Positions 12,375-26,500 of a stretch of 64,000 nt of DNA are shown in pieces. Source of the stretch: Escallonia rubra (Eukaryota > Streptophyta > Magnoliopsida > Escalloniales > Escalloniaceae). The position numbers were made by a program, and so were the translations under genes. The stretch is taken from contig JAVXUO010003150.1 of the NCBI GenBank assembly GCA_033065855.1, forward strand, positions 186,001-250,000, written 5' to 3'. The notes beneath the pieces are model-generated. The model saw only the letters and a program-made list of their open reading frames with translations. It was not told the origin of the DNA and ran no database searches. The first letter of the stretch is position 1, and each line of letters starts with the position of its first letter.

Positions 12375-13528
12375 TATTATTTTGGGCTAATTACACATGT
12401 CCCTAAGGTTAGGGGTAATTACAGTCAAGGACACAGTTTCAAAATGTAACATTCCGTGACCAAACGTGTTTCAAATGTATCAGCCGTGTCCATCCGTTAG
12501 AGTTCTGTCCAAAAAGTGTATTTTTTGGCTGATGTCATCCATGCATATTTTCTAAATGTCAATACTACCCCTTGTGTTGTATATAATGAATATTTTTAAA
12601 AAATTTTAAATTAAGATTTTAAGCTTTAATTTAAGGATTAGGGCTCAATTTACAATTTCTCAATCTGATCAAAACCTTACTTTCCAAATTAGGGTTTCAA
12701 AATTAGGGTTCCAAAACCCTAATTTGAAAATTAGGGTTCCAAAAACCTAATTTGAAATCATTGCCCTAATTTCCAATTTAGGGTTTCAAAGCCCTCCACT
12801 TCTCATCGCCATCGCCACTTACTATTGCTCACATGCGTCGGGGACGGGGGAGAAAGGTCGGGTTGCAGCGCCGCAGATGGGGAGGCAGGCGGGGTGCATC
12901 GCCGGGGAAGGGGAGGAAGATGGGGTTGGCGGGTGACGGGGAAGGGGGAGGTAGACAAGGTGGGCGGTGACAGGGAAGGGGTAGGCAGGCGGGATGCGGC
13001 GCCGGTGAAGGGGAGGAAGACAGGGTTAACGGGTGACGGGGAAGGGGGAGGTAGACGGGGTGGGCGGTGACGAGGAAGGGGGAGGCAAGCGGGGTGCGAC
13101 GCCGGGGAAGGGGAGGAAGACGGGGTTGGCGGGTGACGGGGAAAAGGGAGGTAGACGGTGTGGGCAGTGACGGGGTGACGAGGAAAGGGGAGGCCGACGG
13201 GGTGCGATGCCGAGGAAGGAGAGGAAGACGGGGTGGGTGGGTGACGGGGAAGGGGGGTGCAGATGAGGTGGGNGGGGGTTGGGGGGGGAGGGCGTGGGGG
13301 GGTTAAGAGCAAAATAAAGTAAAGCCTTTTTTTTTTAATGAAGTAATGACATTAGGAAAAAAAATAAGGTTCCAACTTAGAGGCAATACAGTCTTTTCAT
13401 TAAAACCGTTAGGATTTTTAGATTTTCGTCTGGTCAACGGACATAAGTGTAATTACTCGAAACTATTATCATTGCCTGTAATTATCCCCAAACCTCAGGG
13501 ACATAGGTGTAATTACCCTTATTATTTT
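12375..13528. mobile_element. MULE-type non-autonomous element, copy 2
   Basis: The 9-bp duplication TATTATTTT lies at 12375-12383 and 13520-13528. The element starts GGGCTAATTACACATGTCCC and ends with the near-complement (GGGACATAGGTGTAATTACCC), the same terminal repeat as copy 1. The interior contains a G-rich minisatellite (see 12925-13260). One undetermined base (N) lies at about 13273 in a G-run. It carries no transposase. Confidence 0.85.
12925..13260. repeat. G-rich minisatellite, period about 99-100 bp
   Basis: The block GGGTGACGGGGAAGGGGGAG begins near 12930 and recurs near 13030 and 13130, the last copy with small changes. The period of about 99 bases is divisible by three, so long low-complexity frames (Pro/Ser-rich on the minus strand) arise without being genes. 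Confidence 0.8.
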
Positions 13529-14511
13529 CTACTTCACACCACAAAGGGAACAGCTATTGAAGCTTATGTTGGAAATAATAATCAATTTTTATCATCAACT
13601 TTTATAAGCTATATGTTGTCTTTAGCGACAAAAATAGAGCATTATTGAATTAAAAAAGCGCAGTGCAGTGACCAAGTGAGTCGTTATTCGCGCTCCAGAG
13701 TCCAGATCAAGAATCGGTCACTTAATTAGTGTTTTCACTTAAGACTAAGAAGATAATATTTGATCATTTAAACGCCACTAAGAGACATTTTGGAATGGGC
13801 TGATCCTGTTCTAGTGTGGAAATATCATTTCCCACTTGTCAATCCCTTTCATATTTCACTTCAGAGAAAAAAGGGTATAACCACCATAATCTGTGTGCTA
13901 GAAATGAATTCTTCTTGCAATGCAATCAGAAATGCATCACAAATCCTTAAACCCTGCATGATACATCAGGTGATTCAGGTCTCCCTTTCAATCTCATGTA
14001 CCCTCTACCAAAAGGAGAAAATGTTGATAGAGGATAGCCCAGGCTCACAAAATGAAGTTGCCAACCCAGATCTTGACACCCAAGAAGGCAGCACACACAC
14101 ACACGCACAGACACACACAGATAAGAGCCCAGACTCACACAGACCGGTTCACGCGCAAGCAGGCAGATACAGAGACAGAGAGGGGGAGTTTAGTTTGTGA
14201 AAATTATTAAAATCTAAAAGCTTAAGAAGTTCTGGACAACTTATGAACAAGAAAATAGAAGGGAGCTAACACACCTGATATACAGGGTGAACCTATAATA
14301 AATTCCTACTGTTGAAGAACTATCTTAAGTGCACCAGCTGGATCGTTCAACTCACCAGATAGCACACAAAGGCTATAACTAGGGTAACTAATTACAGAAG
14401 TACCCTGATGACCCATGCGCTGATATCAGCCGGCACCTAACCAACTTTATAGCGATATTTTGCATGTGACAACCGAAGGGGGGTTGCGCAGCAACATGTC
14501 CAATTGACCAA
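13529..14511. other. intergenic and capping-enzyme 3' flank
   Basis: No separate gene is recognised. A CA-rich microsatellite lies at about 14091-14140. The part next to 14512 is expected to be the 3' UTR of the capping enzyme on the minus strand; the poly(A) site is not defined. Confidence 0.5.
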
Positions 14512-17500
14512 TCACCTACGTCGCACTGCGTTAGCTTTGCTATCATTACGAATCCTATCAGCGTACATTGGCAGGAGAATAATCTCATTGATCTCATTTA
14601 ACAAGACCTCCTCGGTGATATTGTCCCTTATGCTCCGCATCACCTGCTTGTCACATAATTAGCACCATCATTTAGTCCAAGAGGGGTTCAAACATTTTCT
14701 AGTTAAACGGAATAACACATATACAAATTTGTGTGCGCGCATCTGCCAATGTGTGTATTAGCAAGAATATAGACCTTCTTGTAGGTGTTGAAATCATTTG
14801 GGGTCAATTTGTCTGTCCTGGTCCGCATACAGACCCAAACCTCTTTCTCAGAAACCCAAGAACACTCAATAATCTTCCCAGAATATGACGATGGATCAGT
14901 ATCATCTGCACCCTCAGAAGACAATTTCAAAACAACTCAGAACAAGCAACAATAAATAGCAAAGACAATATTATCGTAGCAAAAGTCGTACAACCAAACA
15001 CCGTGTAGAGAATCTATTCCAAGTCCAGCGAGAAAAAATGGTCACACAAAAATACTTGATGTAGCTAAGTGCCTAAGTAATCCATCTATTATGTGACTCC
15101 TAGATTCAGAAGCTTCCAACTCATGTTCCACTACCTATGTAGCTTCTGAAAGTGTCAGAATTGTTTTGCCAAGAAGAGCACTAAAATGGCAATGATGAAA
15201 GAACGGAAGAACGTCCATGTCAAGCTAACAATACCGTTCAATCACAAAATAGACTCAATCTAGAGCTGTAGAACTGCTCAAGATCAAGTAAGGCACACCA
15301 AGCCTTCGCAACTGAAGTGACACTACAATATAAAATTCAGATGATAAAACGATATATGTCCTCTTCTTCTGTTCAATAATTTCAAATGCTAGGATATATC
15401 AACCATAGAATCAGACAACAATAAGCTGACCACAACGTTTAAAAACGGATTTCTGCCAGAACCACATATTATACTACAATAGAGCTAAAAAGCAGAGAAG
15501 CGATTTCTTTAACCCTCTTGAAATTGCAGGACGAGAGAAGGAAGTAGCAAAATTGTTTAACTCCTAAGAACAGGACTTGGGTTCCGAAGTAGAATCACTG
15601 CACCGGTATAGACGTACTTTGCATTCTCTACCTAGTCACGTCCTGAAAAGTACTTCAAATACAGCAGGATGCTGAAAAGTTGGATCTGTCAACTTTTGTA
15701 TGTAGAAGTTACACTTTTTCGAATTTTTATTTGCAAGTGTCAAGTTTGTTTTTTTGTTCAATTTGTACCCAAGACTAAATCAGTACAGTAGTAGTTTACA
15801 AACCAATGTAGGTAACGAGTCAGTATGACATTCAAAGTAGGGACTCAAATTTTGGATTAAGTAGTTAATCACATTATATTATTTGCCTCAAGATAAGAAC
15901 TTATAGGTACATGAGGATATTAAATGTTCACGGGGAACAAGTTTGGCACCCAATACTTCATTAATCAATAGAAATATTGACTGACTATATGTTAAATATC
16001 AAAGCGCCAACAGTATTGTAGACTGTCGGTCCAAGAATAGAGAACGAAGACGGTAAAAACAATAGAAGATATATACTGACCAGTGAATACAACTCTATTC
16101 CCTTCCATTAGCTTCTTCTTCCCTCTTTCATGAAGAAAAAGCAGCTGACGCTGGTCAACCATCTGTCACACAAGCAGGATTGAGAATTTAGGACACAATT
16201 AGAGAAGAAAAAGCTATATACCCACAACAATAGCAAGTATAAAATTCTAATGCCGTTGATTGTCCAACCTCAAACAGGAAATCAACCGAGTTCATATTCG
16301 CATACTTCCACTTCAGGAGGCCTTCATGCGTTCGAGGAACATATGGGTCATCCCAACCCTGTCAAAATAAAACCATAAGCCAAAAAGGGAAAATAAGTGC
16401 CTTTGGCAAAAATCTCTAGTCTGTTATCTAGCACTATATGGACACAGCCTGCTGCAGTTAAAGTAACAAGTTACCCTTTGATCAAAAGTTGTGCTCAAGA
16501 ACAAAGTAATATCCACTATATGGAATTGTTAGCAAATACACCATACTATATACTCGAAGAACAGTCCCACTCCAAAGTACATAATTTTCAAGTTCCCGTT
16601 GAGGCAGTAGTGCTACACTCAGGCTACTCAATTTTCCAGTGTGCCATATAAGACACGTGTGTGTGTGTGTGTGTTTTTATAGATAAACACATGCAAATAT
16701 GTGTTTTGACAATTGCACGTACACCTGCGTAGGGGGGTCTTTAAGTTGAAAAATGAGAATTCCATTTCTAGATTCTTGCTCAGCTCCTTTTTGGCTGCTT
16801 GTCCTTTCTAGCGGACATGAATGAAGAAAGTCAAGGTCTTTTCGTTATCTAAGAAATTCAGAATGACATAGATGAAATTCTTTTCTCTTCCTCTAGCACT
16901 GGCTTTCAATTTGGGCCAAGAGGAACCGACCTTTCTTTCTTTTCGTATGCCGGTGTCTGGAGCCAGTCTATGACGTTCCAAGTGGATAACTATTTCCCAG
17001 TGACTTTGATTTGGCTAAGGTGCATTGCGTTCTCATTTGCTCTTGCATCATGTAATAGCCCCTTAAAGGGGGATTTGCTTCTTTCTCTTTCTTCGTTGAG
17101 AAAATTCTGTAAAAGAATTCTAGAAAGCAGTGGTGGCACATCCATTTGATCTAGGTTTTGCTGGTGCTTTGATCTGGACATTCAGTAGTGCATTTGCTTT
17201 ATCGAAATGCTAAGGAGTGTGATGATTCAGTTATTTTTTAGGATTCATCCCCCAGATCTCATTTCATTTGTAATGCTTTACAAAAGGATGTAATCGCTGC
17301 CTCATTGTGCTATGAAAATTATCCTCAAGCCAATCCAAGGTGACAAAGAAAGAGGATAGTATTTAATTCATGGCTTCTGCGACGAGCTTGGACAAAGCTT
17401 TTGCCTAGGGGCTTCAGAGCTCCCCAAGCATACTATGGGCCTACCGCACTACTAGTAAGACCCCAACAGGAGAGAGCCTATTCAGCCTCACTTTCACATA

Positions 17501-20500
17501 CACGCGTGTTTGTTGATAAAAACCTCAACAAACATACACATTCACATGCGTGTGCTGGCGCGCGCGTAAACACGTACACATACATGCATAGATTATTATA
17601 TACTTTCATATATGTGTGGGTCTCATGTTTACTAAGTTGCTATCTTTATGGGTATGAAACAGTACATAGCAATCTAATCTAGTTCACCGGTTAGGCAATT
17701 GCTAAAGTTGTCGTTAAACACTGATGTGTGTGAGGGACTGAGGAGTCGGTATAACCCTTTGTAAAAAAACTAATCTCACGTAGGCCTATGAATAAGTTGG
17801 TCTACCGGAATGGGATCAATCTCCAGTTAGTGCATGCTGCTTTCTTTCAAAGAGAAGGATCACTCCACAAAATTGATGAGGCTCTTTCCCAATTTGTTGT
17901 TCTTTTTTACTGGAAATAAAAATATGTCAATGAATACTCATCTTTAACTAATGCTTTTTTAGATCAGCATTTAACGGATGTTAAGCTTGACTCCAAACAG
18001 TTGGATTCTAGGAGCTGAAAATATCATTAGTCCTATAGATTACAAAAATTCTCTTGAATATTATGGAGTAAAGATTTGTTTATTTTTTTCCCAATCTTCT
18101 CTCATTTAAAGAATTAAAAGCAAATAATATGCAATTAACACTGAATGCAGTGATATACTTAACATTTGAGCGTGTCGTTGTGTATCAAATCACTCTTGCC
18201 TTCGAGTACCACATTCGTAGAAGTATAAAATCGGTTATTCACTGCAGACTAGAAATTAGATAAACAAACCTGAAAAACAAGACCATCGGCATCATGTGAA
18301 AGCCTTGGAATGAATTCTTTCAAAAGTTTGGTAACAGTAGAGAGCAGCCAAAAGTCCTTCCTCCTCACCTGATAAACATAAGTAATTCAGTATCTAGTTC
18401 TAAAAGAAAACAGTAATTTGGTGCACCAATCAATTGTACATGGTCCTAAACATTTACCCTGAATGGTTCCATGTCGTATCTGTAATAGGGGTTTCTACTC
18501 TGATATAGGTGTTGGCGTTCATAATTCCGTGGCTCAATCACTTCTTTCTCAAGCATTTTCCACCGTTCATAGAAGGGCCGCTGCATATAACGTTATATTA
18601 GCACATGGATTAAGGGTAAAACAATATAGCACACATTTGAGTAATAGTCTTTAACAACACAGTTTTAGTAGATAACATTGATCTGTGGGGCATTAACCAT
18701 TAACCATTTACAATCGTTCAAAGTCCTAGCTCTGAACTCATACTAGAAGGACTTAGCACTGTAATTATCGCTTGATCTATATGGATAGCTTAAGTGTGAA
18801 ACACACCACATGAGTTGTGAAGATCCTTCAGTTACATCTTTAGGTGTACTAACAGAAGCTTGAGTACAATCCCAGAATCCAGTCCTGATGGAAGTAAAGA
18901 ACTTACAAACATGTTTCACAAAGTTATGTTATGACTTTGTTACAACGAAACTTCCTCTGTTCAACTTGTTCTAGTTGAAAACATTGGGTTATGATTTACC
19001 TAAACACTTTTAACATACATATTTTTACGAGTTACTAGTCTAAAACATACAAATAGATTCCATGGCGTACACCATGGTTGGCCCACGGCCCTATTAGATC
19101 TCTACCCCTACATGGCATGTCATGTCTGATAAAACTTATAGGTACCAGTCGAGAGTTGTAAGCTCAAGTAATCTACCTCGGTTACAGAGACTTGATTAAT
19201 TGCCATCATATCATAAATCAGGTATCTTCGTTCTTGCTTCTGAGAGTCTGGCAGGGTATCAATTATCATCTCTCCATCAAGAAGTGTAAAGTGGTGAGTC
19301 TTCTCAGCTAAACCCTACAAGATGACATACCTATGAAGATTCAAAGCAACCAACAGCACTGGTTCCATTTATAAGGCTTTGAGAATCAGAACAATCTTCA
19401 AAACAAAACTACACATACTTCAGCAGTCTGTTTGCAAGGAAACCTCATCTGGACCCTTCGGAATGTAAAAGTCCTATCAATTAAAAAACAGCCGTCCATT
19501 GTTATTAGCATCATATATCTTGTTCCATCAGCTTTCCATGTGGCGTAGTAATAACGCTGCCTTAACAGTTGTAAGTTCTCCCTGAAAGTCACAAGAAAGT
19601 AGCACCGTTACAAAGGGGCACTAAATTAAAAAAGTTTCCACAGTAGCATTTGAGGGTACATTCGCCTCGTCATTAGATGAACAACGAAATTCGGTGGACA
19701 CATAGGATGCATCAACAATGAAAGAGCTCGTACAGATGACTGAGTTAAATTATATGACTTGGACATTCCTACATAAATGAGCTTAATTGCTAACACAACC
19801 ATCCTATGAATCTTCTAATACAATACAACATCTAGACGAGAGTAGAGAGCTCTTACAAAGTTCAGGTAGATATGCCAGCCAAAAAATAGACACAGACATA
19901 AACCAATGGGAATCAACAGTGAACTACTTCATGAATGAGCCCTCCTGTTCTTCTTCCTTGTTACTACAAATAGAATTTTAAAGAGAGAGAGAGCGCTCTA
20001 GATAAATCAGCTAAATGACAAACAGGGCCATACGGTGCAGACTACATCTCACATAAATAAGTCTTCCAATTGGTGGAACAGCGTGATCTGCCTTCATCTA
20101 ATAGCTAGGGAGATTAGGATCTACTTCTCCTATATACTGTCTTACAACCCTCAAGAGTACGTCAATTTTGAATAATGCCTGAATTGAGCATTGTGCAACC
20201 ACTCCTGCTTCACAAGTGACAGGGAAACACCTGCTTCAACCACCCTTCTGGAATCATCACGAATTTTACCTCTCGGAATAACTCGCCATCAAGATAAACA
20301 AGAGTTGAAGGTATCATATTTATGATTTATCACCGCATGGTTGCAGGCACCACCGATCCCTTTCTGAGGGTGTAGCAAGTTTGTTTTCTCTACCTCTCTC
20401 TTAATTGCGCCTTAAGCAACCTTTTGATTTCCATTCACCTTAGCCTCTTCTGAATTTGCTGGAGTTACTCAAGTTTAAGTTGATAATTACTTGAATCTTA

Positions 20501-23500
20501 AACTTCATGATATAGTCCATGTAATGAATTAGCGTTGAATGCTATTTCAGTTTAGCTTTCTGCACGAGACACCGCTGACCCCTTTCAGAGTAAAACAAGT
20601 TTTTCTTTTCATCCCCTCCTCTTTCCCACTGGCCTTACAAGCTTTTATCTTGAAATGCTTCATGTGATATGACAATAATAATGATACTTACAAAATGTGC
20701 ACCTTTAGTTGTTGATAGGAGGTACCAATAACACAGGAAGTCACTTGCATAGCTGAGCATGCATTCACAAATTAAGTTCTTCTTTACACATAAATATGCA
20801 CACCATTGTGCGTAGCACAATGATCAAGGTCAACAGGCCATCCTATTGGAACTGAATTACTGCTTATTCAATAATCTGCGTGTAAATATTAATCTAACAG
20901 AAGAGACTCATTCATTAAACATGCCATACACTAGTCAAACTCATATGCTTAACTGAAGGTACAGTATAAAATCTCTTAATTCCGTAAGGCATAAAAAGGC
21001 TTAGTTGTACCTGTTAAGAGATACTGGATGTGACCCTGGAAATTGAGTATTTCCTCTTACCTGAAAACCAGAAGATTGTGTCATCTTTCTTAATTTTTAA
21101 TGAACCAAAAATAGGAGATCAATTTGAACGAAACTTAAAAAAGGAAAACTGTATCAGTGAGTAGTAGACCAACATTGGAAACCAGAAATCTAAGATTCCA
21201 ATATGGTATAAAACCGAAGCATGAAAGAGCAGCAATCAAGCAAACGACATTTCCTGTTGTATAGAAACTGGAGTGGCAAGCGCCAAGCAAGTGGGAACTA
21301 TCAGGACCAGTAAAACAGCTATACATAACACTACGAGTGAAAATGAGATAGCCATGTGACAGTATGCATAAGGCTGAAGTGGGAAAACTAATTAAAGAAG
21401 CCATTTTAACCTAAAACTACAATAAAAAAATCATAACGAACTCAAATCTGATGTGTCTATAAAGGATTGCAGGTAAGTGAATGCAACTAAAATTCTTCCT
21501 ACCCCTCCAGCCAACTTCAATGCTTGATAGCAGAACTGCCGCAGTGCATCTTGCTGCTCCGGGGGGATACTATCTCCCAGTATGTCATCGTTTGTCATTA
21601 CTCCCTCTGTCTCGTGATTTTCCTGATACAAAAGATTCATGTAAAAAGTGGAAGGGGAATGATAAAAAAAATTACATTCGAACAGACTAAAACCTTAAAG
21701 AGGATAGACTTAAGAAGTAGAAAAGTAGATATCAGCTTAGCAGCAACGAAAGGTGAATAACTTCGTACCAAGTAGACTGAATGGGTATATCAAACATGTC
21801 AACACCCAGGCTGACTAGTAAGGAGGAGGAAGAAATTATGTAACAAAAGAATCATTCATCTCCCTTCCGATGCCATATATTTGCAAAATAGCTTTTCTTC
21901 CCCACAGTTTAGTATAAAGCATACGACCTACCCAGTATCTAAACCTAACCATCCCTCTTAATCCTGGTATATTAAGAAACTTAAATTTCATATTCTTAGT
22001 AGAAGCCATATAAGCTTCAGACTCACTTAGTACACCCTTAAGAAGATACGATTCAATTTAATAAGTATCATCTAAGTTCTACATAAGTGTCCCGCACCCA
22101 TATCTTAGTTTGGACTCTTTTTAGCTGTCTGACAAACACACTCCGAGCCTGTTTATATTGATCATGGGATGGTCAAACCGGATTAAATCTGGATTATATC
22201 AGGTTGTTAGGTGTTTAGCAAAGATATAAAACTGATTAAACTAGTTTTCAAAAGCTAAAAAACCGATTAAAACATAATCCAAGAAAACAAGTATTATGGA
22301 TTAGTCACTTTTTCATAATCAGGTCTGACTTTGAGTAAAATACCAAAATATCCCTATTGATCACATAGCTCTTTAGGATACTTTAAACAAACACTAAACT
22401 TCTTGGTCATTTTGCCACATTGAAACTGATTTTATTACACTTTATCCAAATATCGTCTATACCTTAAAGCTAATTTTGCTAAACAACAGCTTAAAGCTGA
22501 TTGTGAGAAGTGATTATGACTTAATCTATTATCTGCTTTTAGGAATCAATCGCTCAGACGCTTAAACACAGTACTGTGTGCGACTCCAACAGTGAGCATA
22601 CAATCGATGAATATTACTTATTGTTGTGGGTTGGGATCGGTGGAAAATTGGAAGGGACGGAGAACAGATGGAAAGTCCCACAAAGGAAGAGATGGGGCTT
22701 TCCCTGAAACAACGAAGGAGAGAAAAAGCCAAAAGGCCTTCTTTGGTTTGACAAGATGTCTAGATATGAAGTAGGTTTGTTGTTGTATTCAAATGACTGA
22801 ATGTTACTAACTTCTTCTATTTCCTGTCAGCAGTGACAAACAAACCGGGCAAGTAGAAAATCAAACATAAAGTAGCTGATAGAATCCAGCTTTGCTCATC
22901 ATTTTAAACTACAAGGCTCTCTTTGGCAATAAACTCAAAATAAAAACAAATAGAGCTGAATGGAGCCAAGCAAACCCAAATGCCATAGTGAAGACAACCA
23001 CGATGAGGAAAAACAAGGGGTCCAACAAAAGGTTATAGAAATTCCTACACAGACTAAAAAACAAGACGACTATGTCTACATTTTGTATTATTCTACAAAA
23101 AGGAAAGGAGTTGTTAGATAAAACCCAAATGCCGCTCTTGCCAAAAAAAAAAGAAGGCAAAACGAAGATATGGGCCTTGAAAGTGCACCCAGAGTCCCAG
23201 ACTGCAGCGACTATGTGTACAATATGGTGGCATCAAAAGACTTAAAAGCCTCCTTTATCCAGGAGCACAACGAGTGTGTTGCTCCCATGCTTTAAATGAG
23301 TACTCACCCTTCTTTGCTCCAGCACTCTCGCTTGATAACAAAAATTGTCGTAAATTCAGGAAAACATCAAAAGGAAGTTCATTTTTGTTACGCCATCTAT
23401 GACACAGGATGCACAAGATATGCAAGCAACAAACTGCAAGATGCTGACATACATGCAAAGGAGACGTAGGCATGCCATCATCATCTTCATCTGGCAATGC

Positions 23501-26500
23501 ATCACCATTGAGATCAAGCTCAGAAACTCTCTTCCACTCGGGAGTTGGAGGGCATACAACCATCTCTGGCTTCCTTTCATGGTAAAAGGTGTATAAAGCA
23601 TCGATGTACTCTGGTTTGTATATACCTGGTGGGCGTGCTTCAGAAAATATCTTAATTGCCTGCACATAGACAAGCGATATTATTCACAAGTTGTGATCTG
23701 ACTGATGGAAGAAGAAATCGAAACACATAGCAAGTAACTGACCTGAGTGACAGACATCGGTAGTGAACGCATAAGATAATGAACTATCATATAACCGGTT
23801 CGGTTATGCCCGTGCGTGCAATGAACAAGAATGTACTTCTTTGAGTGCTTCTGTCGAGCTAGAAACTGTGAAACCTGATATCAGAAAACATCAAGTACTT
23901 TAAGCACTTCCCTTCGCATAGAGCATTCGAGGCATAAATAATCCCAGCCCTCCTTGAATTAGCATAGAATGAATGCACGCAATTAAGGGAACATAACAGC
24001 ACTCAACACTGTGCATAAAGTTGATAAGAATCTATTCTCACTAGCCATTAAAAATTCTGGGGGACAGGTAAATGCAAGGATTGCGACCCAATAGTGGAAA
24101 TCATTTTTTGCAACCACTGCTCAGAGTGAGCCTCGCTCAAATTTTCAACGAATAAAAGATTATACAGAGGTGGAGAATTTCTTCCCCTTACCTAGAGGTA
24201 CATTGTAGAAACTTTTCACATACGGTTCGTACAACTTAGAGGCATAATAGATGTGGCTAAGAAGAAAACTCACCTCGTAAACAAATTGATTTACAGCCTC
24301 GTTACCAGGTACAGAATCACGCCCTTTGCAAAGGATCTATATCACCAAAAAATAACTCTTAGGAATCCAAAAAAGACAGTGCAAATCTGTTTCTGTTATC
24401 TTGTTACCACCCACCTTAACATGCTTGATACCTTCTTTCTTCCAATCTGACACTTGATAGTAACGAGAAGTATTGGTAAGATCGATCACCAAACCAAGCT
24501 GAAAAAATTGGAAGCAAAAGGTCATTGATTATGTTGTATATGAATATTTGTCACCTATTAGGTATCTTCATAATTTTATGGGAGGCTTCAAAGCTCGTCG
24601 ACAAGATGATACCAGCTTATACAATACATAACAGCACACAGTACCCTATCTTTCAGATCCATACACTCACTGAGGATAATTTAGTAGAAGACTATAAGTT
24701 TTAACTAGGTATCGAACTTTGGGTTGTTACAAAAGTTGAATTTAAGTCATCAAAGCAGCTAGATGGGAGCAAGATAGGCACTAGAATGAGATTTTATCCC
24801 GCAAAAAATGCGGAAGTTCATAAAGACAAAGAAAATGGAAAGACGAAGCAGCCTTCCATCACAACATCTAGCATTTTAGAAAGCCCATCAAGAAAAGAAA
24901 CATCTCTTGTATCGTAACCGTGGAAACCACATTCTTATCCCTCCTATTGTTAACTGAGGTTCTCAAACTCAAAAGACGTCATTTCCAAGGCCGTAGTAAG
25001 AAAGAAAAAAATTAAGCTAGACTCACCTTTCTTCCTAAAACTCTCTGTTGATGTATGACTTGCCTATATGAGTATCTTTTACCAGGAACCACGGAGTCAT
25101 TGAAGGCCTCACCAAGCGGAACTTTTGAAGGTATGATACAACCTATGTCCTGCCCGAATGCAGGGCAGTCCAGCCAACCTACAATATAACAGATATAGGG
25201 TTATAATAATTGACATGAAGAAACTAATGAATCAAGTCAGCAAAACTCTGACCACAAAACAAATCCAACAAGAAGTTGCTAAATAGAGTGTTTTCTACAA
25301 TGATGAGTTCACCTTTGTGCTTACTAAAATCAGACACTTTTCATGAGGTTTCCAAGGAAGCTAAATCCTTGTAACTCAAAACCGTTGAAACACGAAGTTG
25401 CTAGAATAGTGTCACAATGGTCTTAGACACAAATCAGCGTTAATTCAGCTGGTACCTAATTTTAGTACACTTGAGGTAAAACAATTTCTAATCTGTAAAC
25501 AACAGCATGCAGACTGATGCACTACTTGCCGATTGTCTTGTCTCATACAGTTTTTTCTCGACCTTATGTGACTCGTTTAAGCTCATAGTTGATTCACTGC
25601 TTACCTGTACTGTATCATTCGGGTAGATTGGCCAAATTGGAGCTTTACTATAATAAACAAATGTCGGACTCGGCATGTTAAAGCAAAAGAATTGGTTCCA
25701 AAAACAAAAAAAAAAAATCAACTTTTTCGGTACAAATATATGTAGAGGCACGTGAGATCTATTATTTTGGATGGCCTTTGCTTGAAATGACAAGTAGGTC
25801 CACACACGTCTATTGCCATAGGATATAGCAGAACAGGTTTGAAAACCCTGGAAAAACAGAAGGACACTTAGTAGGCTGCAACTTGATTATGCATACTTCC
25901 ATCACAGAACAATTAACATTGATGGACCACTCTTGTATATAGACAAAAGTCTAGTTTGACCAGAACATGGTCACACGTTCTTGTCTATTTCTAATATGCT
26001 GACAAGTGTATTATCTATTTCACATCCCACTCATACATCTAACCATAAATAGGTAGCCATATCTCCATAAACTGTATCCTAAATTTCTTGAAAATGCCCT
26101 ATCTAATCATCCCAATTACACTGTCCCACATCAATCGGTACCATCAATCAGATGCGGAAATAGTAAAAGGTTGATGTATTTGTGTAAGTAACTCAAAGAC
26201 AACTGCCTGAGTGGATAAGGAAAGAGTCAAGATTACACAAGAAAAAAAAAATTCAGAAGATGAATCCTTCACTTGATCTTTACTCGTATTCTCAAACCCC
26301 ATATCAATCCTCACTCCTCAGGGCCTTCGCAAGTTTTGGGCATTTCTTCAACCATGTTGTATGGTTAATTCATGATAGATGGCTGGATACTTCAAAAAGT
26401 CATAGATACATGGATACTTAATTTCAACTATTCCAAAAACAGAATTAATACAATACCAGCAAAAGTTATTACATCTGATTAGGTCTGGTTCTATTAAGCC

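Noticed and set aside
12803-13312. 169-codon Pro/Ser-rich open frame on the minus strand
   Set aside because: It lies wholly in the G-rich minisatellite of a MULE, spans an N, and its openness follows from a repeat period divisible by three.
23255-23452. Apparent extension of capping-enzyme exon 7 to a downstream stop
   Set aside because: A consensus donor (CAT|GTATGT) at 23453 and the conserved continuation at 21622 show this is intron read-through.
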